From CAJQQY01 sp045104975 (GTDB taxonomy: Bacteria > Bacteroidota > Bacteroidia > Chitinophagales > Saprospiraceae), in NCBI GenBank assembly GCA_045104975.1, contig JBGCCY010000180.1:5020-69019 (forward strand): a stretch of DNA of 64,000 bases, given 5' to 3'. Shown piece by piece: positions 1 through 6,847 of the stretch. Made by a program: the position numbers and the translations under genes. The notes beneath the pieces were generated by a model. That model worked only from the letters and a program-made list of their open reading frames with translations. It was not told where the DNA came from and made no database searches. Every line of letters starts with the position of its first letter. The first letter of the stretch is position 1.

Positions 1-1136
1 TAAATTGGAGCGCCGCCACCAAGTACCAATGAGTCAGCATCTACTTCTGCTACAAGTTCTCCTTGACTAGAAAACTCAATCATTCCAGTATCAGTTACTT
101 CACCAATCAATTCACATTCTAAATCCCATTTGTCAAAAACAGCTTCCAATAAATGTTCTTTTCCTTTTTCTCCTACGATCAACATTCGCTCTTGACTTTC
201 ACTCAAAAGGATTTCAAATGGTAGCATATTCGCTTGACGAGTTGGCACTTTATCCAAATTGATTTTCATTCCAGTTTTACTTTTCGCACTCATCTCAGAA
301 GTCGAACAAGTAATTCCTGCTGCACCCATATCTTGCATTCCTACCACCGCACCAGTTTGGATAGCTTCCAAAGATGCTTCCAACAATAATTTTTCTTGAA
401 ATGGATCACCAACCTGAACAGCTGGCAAATCATCTGCTGAGTCTTCGGTCAAATCTGCCGAAGCAAAAGTGGCTCCGTGGATTCCATCTTTTCCAGTTGC
501 TGAACCAACAATAAAAACTGGATTTCCAGGACCATCTGCACAAGCGGAACAAGTTTCGCCAGCTTTAACAATTCCTACCGACATGGCATTCACCAAAATA
601 TTTTGGTTGTAAGAATCATTAAAATAAACTTCACCACCAACAACTGGAACACCAAAGCAATTTCCATAATCTCCAATTCCACTCACCACTCCTTTCACTA
701 AATGTTGAGTGTGTTTTTTATCTATATTTCCAAAACGTAAAGAGTTCAAAGCCGCAATCGGACGAGCTCCCATTGTAAAAATATCTCGATGAATTCCACC
801 AACTCCAGTTGCTGCACCTTGGTAAGGTTCAATAGCTGAAGGGTGATTATGAGATTCTATTTTAAAAACACAACCTACTCCGCCGCCAATATCAATCAAT
901 CCTGCATTTTCTTCTCCAGCTTCTACTAGCATATTATCGCCATCCGTTGGAAGCGTTTTTAGCAAAGTAATGGAGTTTTTGTAAGAGCAATGCTCGGACC
1001 ACATCACAGAGTAAATACTTAACTCTGTAAAATTAGGCATGCGGCCCATGATCTCTTGAATTTTATTGAATTCGGCCTCGGTCAGCCCTAAATTTTTAGC
1101 GACTTCGAGGTTAACTTGTGGTTCTGTGATTTGCAT
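1..1136 (-). CDS. purL: Phosphoribosylformylglycinamidine synthase subunit II (PurL), N-terminal part
   Basis: PurL converts formylglycinamide ribonucleotide to its amidine with ATP and glutamine-derived ammonia, the fourth step of purine synthesis in the cytoplasm. I translated the minus strand from ATG at 1134-1136. About 378 codons are open up to the window edge, so the gene is partial; the complete small-type PurL is roughly 740 residues. Recognisable segments are the N-terminal SVMWSEHCSYKN with the catalytic-site histidine, FKIESHNHPSAIEP, the glycine-rich GAATGVGGIHRD, and GIGDYGNCFGVP. The ATG lies about 40 bases after a good -7 element, which supports the start. No partner gene is visible on this side. 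Confidence 0.95.
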   Translation of the reverse strand, partial: MQITEPQVNLEVAKNLGLTEAEFNKIQEIMGRMPNFTELSIYSVMWSEHCSYKNSITLLKTLPTDGDNMLVEAGEENAGLIDIGGGVGCVFKIESHNHPSAIEPYQGAATGVGGIHRDIFTMGARPIAALNSLRFGNIDKKHTQHLVKGVVSGIGDYGNCFGVPVVGGEVYFNDSYNQNILVNAMSVGIVKAGETCSACADGPGNPVFIVGSATGKDGIHGATFASADLTEDSADDLPAVQVGDPFQEKLLLEASLEAIQTGAVVGMQDMGAAGITCSTSEMSAKSKTGMKINLDKVPTRQANMLPFEILLSESQERMLIVGEKGKEHLLEAVFDKWDLECELIGEVTDTGMIEFSSQGELVAEVDADSLVLGGGAPI

Positions 1137-1174
1137 ATTGATTGAAGTATTTTTGTTATTATTTTCTCAAAACG

Positions 1175-1206
1175 CAAAGATAGGTTTATTATGGGTTTTT
1201 TAGAAA
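1175..1206 (-). promoter_or_regulatory. Bacteroidota-type promoter of purL
   Basis: Read on the minus strand, an exact TATCTTTG (-7 type, 1182-1175) is preceded by TTTC at 1206-1203 with a 20-base spacer. This matches the Bacteroidota pattern TTTG-N19-TAnnTTTG except for one base in the -33 box. It lies about 40 bases before the purL ATG. Confidence 0.5.
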
Positions 1207-1216
1207 TTTGGTGGGA

Positions 1217-1243
1217 GGGAAATGGGGGAGTGTTGGGAAATTT
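1217..1243 (+). repeat. 27-bp dispersed repeat, copy 1
   Basis: A G-rich 27-mer (GGGAAATGGGGGAGTGTTGG and seven more bases) recurs at 3114-3140 with one mismatch. Both copies are intergenic and in the same orientation, about 1.9 kb apart. The flanks are unrelated, so this is a short dispersed repeat and not a gene duplication. Its function is unknown. Confidence 0.6.
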
Positions 1244-1288
1244 TCTTTTTGTTTAGTGACAATTTTTATACGATGTAGGACGGAGGGG

Positions 1289-1666
1289 TTAAAAATTAAT
1301 TTGTTCCCAAATACCATCTTTAAAAACAATTGCAATTTTATTTTTAAAATAGCTAACGGCTTCGTATTTAAAAGGTGCAACTGTATTTCCATCTTTATCT
1401 ATAAAACCATATTTACCATTGAGATAGACTATCGAAATACCATCTTGAAATATAAATGGAATGCCTAATGAATAGTCTTCATCAAATTTAAAAGGAATCG
1501 CTATTCTTCCTAAATTATCTAGAAAACCTATTTTTCCATCTTTAGCAACTGCTTGTAATCCTTCTTTTCTTTTCCCTATTTTTGAGAAATAAAAAGGAGT
1601 AACCATCCGGCCTAAATTATTGATAAATTTATATTGATTGTCTTCTTTTACTCGCTGGCACCATCC
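1289..1666 (-). pseudogene. WG-repeat protein remnant (5'-truncated)
   Basis: The minus frame encodes three to four WG/KWG-type beta repeats, recognisable by units such as GKIGFLDNLGRIAIPFKF and GKYGFIDKDGNTVAPFKY, ending at a normal stop at 1289. Upstream of the first Met (1606) the frame continues to encode repeat-like sequence (NQYKFINNLGRM) until TAG at 1667-1669. No plausible start precedes the repeats there. WG-repeat proteins are usually several hundred residues long, so this looks like the C-terminal stump of a longer gene. A perfect 31-bp inverted repeat begins 25 bases beyond the break. It could still be expressed from Met 1606 as a 105-residue protein, but I regard it as decayed. 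Confidence 0.6.
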
Positions 1667-1690
1667 CTAAGAAACAATAAAAAAATCGTC

Positions 1691-1787
1691 GCTAGCGCTG
1701 GGTCTCTGGCCCGTGTTTACTCTTAAGCGATTATACTAACAATAGAATCACTTAAAAGTAAACACGGGCCAGAGACCCAGCGCTAGC
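1691..1787. repeat. Foldback element: perfect 31-bp inverted repeat
   Basis: Positions 1691-1721 are exactly reverse-complementary to 1757-1787. Pairing continues inward with few mismatches to about 1734/1744, giving a stem of about 43 bp with a short loop. The arms (GCTAGCGCTGGGTCTCTGGC and onward) are much richer in GC than the surroundings. It lies between the truncated WG gene and the DTW gene. No U-tract follows and no transposase is present, so a MITE-like or foldback element is more likely than a simple terminator. Confidence 0.75.
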
Positions 1788-1986
1788 AATGAACGATAAT
1801 AAAAACAAGTTCAAAATAAACATTCCAATTAAGCACTAACAATACTTTTACATTTTCTAAAAATCAACATCGAGAAGGATTGAGTTCTTAAACTTTTGAC
1901 GTACGCCTAAATAAGCATAACTTAGCGGCGAAGTTTTTTCACAAACAGCCATCACAGCCAATCAGCAAAATAAAGAGATATTCACC

Positions 1987-2706
1987 TTGCCAATAAAAAT
2001 AAAAGATACAAGAATCAAATGTTACCAATGCATGAGGCCTTCCAGCACATGTATTTGTCAACACCTTAGTCCAATCCAGACTAAGACTCGTTTTATTATT
2101 CTGATGCATCCGATGGAGTACAGAAAAGAAAAAATCGGAACGGGACGGATGACGCAGCTTCAATTGGAAAATTCAGAAATTATAGTTGGGGTCGATTTCA
2201 CCAATAATGATCGGGTCAATGAAATACTGGCTAAAGAAAACTGTAGTCCTTTTTTACTTTACCCGGGACATGATAGTTTCAACTTGTCGACTAGAAAAAG
2301 TGCAGCTACCAATTCATTGCTGGGTAATCATCCACACCTCTTTCTGATCGATGGTACTTGGCCTTGCGCCCGTAAAATACTTAAATCAAGTAAGAATTTG
2401 CAAGCACTACAGCGAGTGAGTTTTGATAATAATATAGCATCAAAATTCATTATCAAGCAACAGCCAGCAGCGCTTTGTTTGAGTACGATTGAGTCAGTCT
2501 ATACGGTCTTAAATTTGTTGAAGGAAAGTGACTTAGAACAATGCGACACGAAGGATTTCCTTATTCCGTTTGAGAAAATGATTGAGTATCAACTCGATTA
2601 TATGCTAAACCCAAAGAGCAAACACTATCGTTCAACTGCGAACGGAGAGATTCTTCCAAAGACCAGTTACAAGAAAAACGCAGATAAAAGCATTCTTTCT
2701 GAATAA
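1987..2706 (+). CDS. DTW-domain tRNA-uridine aminocarboxypropyltransferase-like protein
   Basis: DTW-family proteins (E. coli TapT/YfiP, TuaA) transfer the aminocarboxypropyl group of S-adenosylmethionine to uridine in tRNA, giving acp3U. The 239-residue product has the N-terminal zinc-knuckle pattern with C12, C15, C22 and C24 (KCYQCMRPSSTCIC), then HPMEYRKEKIGTGRM near residue 41. The signature DGTWPCARK is at 122-130, where family members have D-x-T-W. The length is normal for the family. It is monocistronic, with hairpin-prone DNA on both sides. Assignment to the family is firm; the exact tRNA position modified is inferred. Confidence 0.85.
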   Translation: MPIKIKDTRIKCYQCMRPSSTCICQHLSPIQTKTRFIILMHPMEYRKEKIGTGRMTQLQLENSEIIVGVDFTNNDRVNEILAKENCSPFLLYPGHDSFNLSTRKSAATNSLLGNHPHLFLIDGTWPCARKILKSSKNLQALQRVSFDNNIASKFIIKQQPAALCLSTIESVYTVLNLLKESDLEQCDTKDFLIPFEKMIEYQLDYMLNPKSKHYRSTANGEILPKTSYKKNADKSILSE

Positions 2707-3267
2707 GAAAGTTAGTTGTCTTTTATGTTTTGTCAAAAAGAAAAAGATTTAGCCGTGGATACTTACATCATCCTGCCGAGTCATTTACAATTAATCTTAG
2801 CAGTAGAGCATAAAAGACAAACCACCAATAACTCCAACCCACTTTTCACCATCCCAAAGTTTTTTTTAAATTAAACCAACTCTCCCAAATATTCACTAGT
2901 CAGTTCCTTAACAATTTTGCTCGTTCACGAACATTGATTATTGGACTTTGTCTGGCAGTCTTTAAGTTAAGCAAGAAGTAGATAAATGTATATTTTATTT
3001 ACCTCGTTGGACTATAATTGGCGTTGAAATCCGTTGCGTTGGTACGTGTAAACTAACAGTATTTAACGAGCTATTTTATTTTTATTTAGTGGATGTGGTC
3101 TATTGGACAACAGGGGAAATGGAGGAGTGTTGGGAAATTTACATCGAATAATAGAATTCGATTCATCTTGGCTAAAACATGCCTAAATTATAAAAATCAA
3201 TTATTCATAGAGAATACAAATGATTTATCTACTTTCACCCCATTACTAATTAACAAAATAAACGAAA
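2707..3267. other. Intergenic region of 560 bp with an imperfect inverted repeat
   Basis: No convincing gene. TTGTCTTTTATG at 2716-2727 pairs with CATAAAAGACAA at 2809-2820, about 80 bases apart, just after the DTW gene. The rest is AT-rich and holds the second copy of the 27-bp repeat at 3114-3140. An open frame at 3093-3326 has no protein-like character. Confidence 0.5.
3114..3140 (+). repeat. 27-bp dispersed repeat, copy 2
   Basis: Matches 1217-1243 at 26 of 27 positions, same orientation. It lies about 130 bases upstream of the small membrane-protein gene. Confidence 0.6.
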
Positions 3268-3741
3268 ATGCTTTCACGATTTTTACCTCTAATCTTATGT
3301 ATTATATTTCTTTATGGTGGTTATAAATTAGTTACTATTAATGAAGGGAAAACCACCGAGTCAGTTAAAGAATTTAAAAAAACACATTGTGAAAATAGTG
3401 TGATGATCAATGCAATGATTCAAGAGGAATACACAAGGGTTGAAATGGAAAGTGCTACCTATTTTGAATATAAGTTTGATTACGAGGTGGATGGGAAAAA
3501 ATATTCGGGTGATCATACCGTTTCTACGGAAATGACTATTCCAATTATAACCGTTTATTATAATAAGAACCAACCCAATGTTGTTTCTACCGATGATCCT
3601 TGTTTAGCTTATAAAAGAATAAAAGATAGTCCTATACGCTATCCTGACTGGATCGAATATGTCGGAATTGGAATGGTACTTCTTGGATTAGGATTTGGGC
3701 GAAGTAGTATTGTGAGAGCAATCAGAGGAACTAAAATTTAA
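3268..3741 (+). CDS. DUF3592-like two-helix membrane protein
   Basis: A 157-residue protein with a hydrophobic helix at about 4-24 and a second at about 130-146, separated by a probably extracytoplasmic domain of beta character. The central FEYKFDYEVDGKKYSG followed by VYYNKNQPN is typical of DUF3592 proteins, which have this two-helix layout; their function is unknown. The start ATG CTT TCA CGA was chosen because the first helix follows at once. It is followed by a strong hairpin shared with the converging gene. Neighbours give no clue to its role. Confidence 0.6.
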   Translation: MLSRFLPLILCIIFLYGGYKLVTINEGKTTESVKEFKKTHCENSVMINAMIQEEYTRVEMESATYFEYKFDYEVDGKKYSGDHTVSTEMTIPIITVYYNKNQPNVVSTDDPCLAYKRIKDSPIRYPDWIEYVGIGMVLLGLGFGRSSIVRAIRGTKI

Positions 3742-3809
3742 ACATGCTCTTAACCATTTATACGATCATAAGTATTGGATTTTATCCATCAGTCTGAAAG
3801 AATAACAAG

Positions 3810-3837
3810 AAGCTGCTAGCGTAAAAACTAGCAGCTT
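3810..3837. terminator. Bidirectional terminator hairpin
   Basis: AAGCTGCTAG (3810-3819) pairs with CTAGCAGCTT (3828-3837) around an 8-base loop and runs into T's. It separates the converging genes ending at 3741 (+) and 3873 (-). Confidence 0.8.
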
Positions 3838-3872
3838 TTGTGTTCCTTACATTTACCACATAAAATAAATCC

Positions 3873-4712
3873 TTAATTAGATAACTCCTCAATAATATGT
3901 TTACTCAATCTGACCAAATCATTATTCCCAGCCTTCTCAGATAATTTCATAGAACGCTTTGCAGCTTCAATTGCTTCTTGGTTTCTATTCAAATCTTTTA
4001 AAATTAAAGCTTCTCGATAGACCTGGAAAAACAAGGCAGAATCATCTTTTGTAGCTTTTCGAATATAGGTCAAAGCAAGAGGCAAATCGGTCTGAGTTTC
4101 ATGCATATAAAGTGCCGCTTGAAAATAGGAGAATGTCGAAGGGCCATTTAATTCCTTTTGAATATTGGAAATGATTTTATCATGTTCATCTATTTTGATC
4201 GGTACTTCTACACGGTAGTTTTCCCATTGCAAAACTAAATTGGCAGAGCTTAATTCAAGTGCATCAAAATGGAGTAAGAGTGATTCTGTTGAGTAGGCAA
4301 TTTTTATGGATGGAACCGTAAATTCTAATAAGGCTTCTTTGTCAATGAACTGAGTGTAGGGCAATTTTTCAAAAGGATAAAAATGAAAAGACCAAGTTTT
4401 TTCGTGAGGAGTACTCAATACCACATAAGTTCCTTTAGCTAATTTTTGACCATTGATTTCAATGTCATTCGTATGCTCCAACTTGGTGGCAGCATTCGCT
4501 CCAGTTCGCCATTTTTCTCCCTTGACCAAAATACCTTCCTTGCCGAATAGTTTTCGCCCACGTAAACTCGGTCTCGAGTAAGATAAGGTAAAAGAAGTCA
4601 ACCCAATTTTTTGAGTCATTTCTATTGATGGACTTGGTGCAGGAAGTTTAATTTGAGCATTAGTTGATAAGCCGATGCAAAGCATCAGTAGACTATAAAT
4701 AATGTTTTTCAT
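3873..4712 (-). CDS. Secreted DUF2911 protein with TPR-like C-terminus
   Basis: The 279-residue protein has a signal peptide ending near NAQ (residue 19). It then carries the DUF2911 core with the hallmark YSRPSLRGRKLFG and WRTGANAAT (about 45-75). A C-terminal helical part (about 195-279) resembles tetratricopeptide repeats. DUF2911 proteins are abundant in Bacteroidota, probably periplasmic or extracellular, and have no known function. A shorter paralogue lies at 52627-53127. The gene is downstream of a membrane AraC regulator gene on the same strand (71-base gap), so they may be co-transcribed. Confidence 0.75.
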   Translation of the reverse strand: MKNIIYSLLMLCIGLSTNAQIKLPAPSPSIEMTQKIGLTSFTLSYSRPSLRGRKLFGKEGILVKGEKWRTGANAATKLEHTNDIEINGQKLAKGTYVVLSTPHEKTWSFHFYPFEKLPYTQFIDKEALLEFTVPSIKIAYSTESLLLHFDALELSSANLVLQWENYRVEVPIKIDEHDKIISNIQKELNGPSTFSYFQAALYMHETQTDLPLALTYIRKATKDDSALFFQVYREALILKDLNRNQEAIEAAKRSMKLSEKAGNNDLVRLSKHIIEELSN

Positions 4713-4783
4713 GATTGTTTTTTTATTTTTTAATTACAAAATTTAGGAATGGTGTTATAAGTTATTCTCTTACTATTCCTTAG

Positions 4784-5884
4784 TTACGGTCTATTTTTGA
4801 GATAGACGGATGGGGGGCAACCCATAATTTTTTTGAAGGATTTGTTAAATGTAGATTTAGATTGGAACCCGGCTTCTTGAGCTAAACCGACTAGTGTTTT
4901 TTGTTCAACTAAAGGTGATTTGGCTAAGCGAATAAATTCATGAATACGATGGTAATTGACAAATTCAAAAAAGCTCATTCCAATACGTTCGTTGAGTAAT
5001 CTAGAAAGTTCAGGAGCATTGATGCCCATCATTTCAGCTAATTCAGATTTAAGTAATTTCGAATTGAGATAAGGTTTCTTTTGCTTCATCATTTCTTCTA
5101 ATTCCAATTTCATTTTATCCAAATCTGCCTGAGAAAATTTGGATTGAACATATTTCGTTTCTTTTAAAATATTTTCAAATTGAAAAACAGCAGGGGAGAC
5201 CATTTGATAATAAGTAATGAATAAAACAATCAATGCGATCGCCATCCAGATGAAGCCTCGAGAATTAATTTCAAGTTGTATATTATTTCCAAAACTGATT
5301 AAATAAACGATCAACCAAATCGATAAACAAATCCCAATTGCGATCAAAAAATGTTGAACAAAATTGATATTCAAAATATAACTCACTTCCTCTTCCAAGG
5401 CGGTTTTCAATTCTTTAAATTTTAAAACACTTAGGACAAAGTAAGTGATATTCACGCTAAGCCCAATCCCTACTAAAATGTGAATCACTCGAAATAATTC
5501 TCCACTCTCAATACGTTCTTGAATCACCTCTTTAGGAGCGAGGATATAGTAAAATGTAATTATTAAACTATAGACAACTCCAGGGATGTAATGAAATAAA
5601 TCTGTTTTTGAAAAATGCTTTTTTGAAAGAGTTGATTGGACAAATAAATATATGGTAGGACCAAAAAACAGAATAGCAAATTCTGAAATGCCTTTCATTT
5701 GTCTTGACCAATAAGAAGTAATTTGTCCAATATTTCCAATTAAACCAATCAACAACAAACAGATAAGAATCAACAAATAAAGATTAATGCGTTGGCGCTT
5801 GCGAGCCGAAATCATAAAAATGATAATCAGAAATACACTCTGAAAAAAAGCAAAATAGGTGAACTGATTTAATATATTACTCAC
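4784..5884 (-). CDS. Membrane-anchored AraC-family transcriptional regulator
   Basis: The 366-residue protein starts with about seven hydrophobic segments (from residue 7 to about 230). It ends in an AraC-type double helix-turn-helix (about 265-366), including SRLLNERIGMSFFEFVNYHR and the second-helix region QEAGFQSKSTFNKSFKKIMG. This architecture is common in Bacteroidota, where the membrane part is thought to sense an envelope signal and the C-terminus binds DNA. Its neighbours, a secreted ABM-like protein upstream (19-base gap) and a DUF2911 protein downstream, are the likeliest co-regulated genes. No ligand can be inferred. Confidence 0.85.
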   Translation of the reverse strand: MSNILNQFTYFAFFQSVFLIIIFMISARKRQRINLYLLILICLLLIGLIGNIGQITSYWSRQMKGISEFAILFFGPTIYLFVQSTLSKKHFSKTDLFHYIPGVVYSLIITFYYILAPKEVIQERIESGELFRVIHILVGIGLSVNITYFVLSVLKFKELKTALEEEVSYILNINFVQHFLIAIGICLSIWLIVYLISFGNNIQLEINSRGFIWMAIALIVLFITYYQMVSPAVFQFENILKETKYVQSKFSQADLDKMKLELEEMMKQKKPYLNSKLLKSELAEMMGINAPELSRLLNERIGMSFFEFVNYHRIHEFIRLAKSPLVEQKTLVGLAQEAGFQSKSTFNKSFKKIMGCPPSVYLKNRP

Positions 5885-5903
5885 TATAAAAAACTTAATT
5901 GGA

Positions 5904-6608
5904 TTACTTTAAAATAAATTCATTGACATGCTGAATATTATCAATATTCAAATGCTTCGTTTTTTCCTGAAAAGCTAGGAATGCAGCCTCATCTTCCCAA
6001 GAAGAAATCACAAAGTAACTCGGTTGATAATGATAACCAAAAGGAGAAGTTCCATTTGTTAATTGAACGATCATTGTTCCCCCCATCTTCTCAATTTTTT
6101 CAACCCATTTTTGATAAAATTCATCTGACTTATCTTCCGTTTTTAACCAATAAGCAGTTGCGACATGGAATTTGTCACGATTAATTTCAAGAGATAAATC
6201 CTCTTGTAGTTCAAAATAACACAAGCCGAAATAAGACCAAATTTTTCGTCTTCGTTCATGAAAGTCTGGCACTTCTTTTATTATTTCTGTCAAAAAATCT
6301 TCTCGCGTTTCGAGGTCAGACCACTTCCCTAAAATTAAATTATTTGGTTGATGATTCCCCTGAGTATGTTTCGTTATTTTAAATCCAGGTAAAGGCTGAT
6401 AAGACATTCGTTTGGCAATGGGAAAGGCCGTCTGAAAATAAGATTTTAAATCTGCTTCTGTATCTGATTTTTGGCTTAATAATAAAATGTCTAGAACTTC
6501 CCCTTTCTTGAGAACTATAGGTTTGACAGAAGACTGTCCGAATAATTGAGGCATCAATAATATTAATAATGTTGCCCCTAGCAATGCATGAAATAAATTC
6601 TTTTTCAT
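5904..6608 (-). CDS. Secreted dimeric alpha/beta-barrel (ABM-like) protein
   Basis: About 234 residues starting at ATG 6608, with a signal peptide (MKKNLFHALLGATLLILLMP..LFGQ). The mature part seems to hold two ferredoxin-like units resembling antibiotic-biosynthesis-monooxygenase or stress-response A/B barrel folds; NLILGKWSDLETREDFLTEI and SYFVISSWEDEAAFLAFQEK are similar to each other in style. The frame is open to a TTG at 6641, but that codon overlaps the -7 element at 6639-6646, so the inner ATG is preferred. It probably leads the minus-strand group with the AraC regulator. No catalytic residues can be named. Confidence 0.55.
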   Translation of the reverse strand: MKKNLFHALLGATLLILLMPQLFGQSSVKPIVLKKGEVLDILLLSQKSDTEADLKSYFQTAFPIAKRMSYQPLPGFKITKHTQGNHQPNNLILGKWSDLETREDFLTEIIKEVPDFHERRRKIWSYFGLCYFELQEDLSLEINRDKFHVATAYWLKTEDKSDEFYQKWVEKIEKMGGTMIVQLTNGTSPFGYHYQPSYFVISSWEDEAAFLAFQEKTKHLNIDNIQHVNEFILK

Positions 6609-6638
6609 ATTCAATTTTTTTTGATGAATTAATATGTG

Positions 6639-6669
6639 CAAATCTATTCCTAGAGATTCAAAACTTCAA
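6639..6669 (-). promoter_or_regulatory. Bacteroidota-type promoter
   Basis: On the minus strand TAGATTTG (6646-6639) fits TAnnTTTG exactly, with TTG (6669-6667) 20 bases upstream. It would give a leader of about 24 bases before ATG 6608 and rules out the longer reading of that gene. Confidence 0.5.
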
Positions 6670-6731
6670 GAAATTATAAGGGACATAGGTATTTATACGG
6701 TATACGCACCTGAATTGGGGGAATTTAAAGA

Positions 6732-6769
6732 TTTTTAGCCTAGCTAAAAAAGTCTTCTACAGCTAAAAA
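6732..6769. promoter_or_regulatory. Palindrome and direct repeat in a divergent intergenic region
   Basis: TTTTTAGCCTAGCTAAAAA is a near-perfect palindrome, and its right half AGCTAAAAA (6742-6750) recurs directly at 6761-6769. It sits between two divergent genes, upstream of both, which suits an operator. This is inferred from symmetry only. Confidence 0.3.
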
Positions 6770-6847
6770 TATTTTTTTACTTTTCTAATAATTTCTGATT
6801 TACTTTAATTTGGAATTTTATCTTTACTGAATAAAACTAAATGTTCC

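Noticed and set aside
1691..1787. Integron attC site or simple terminator
   Set aside because: The arms lack the paired R'/R'' core with GTTRRRY, no integrase is present, and there is no T-run. The perfect long stem fits a foldback element better.
3093..3326. 77-codon open frame upstream of the DUF3592-like gene
   Set aside because: It overlaps the start of the real gene in another frame and includes the 27-bp repeat; composition is not protein-like.
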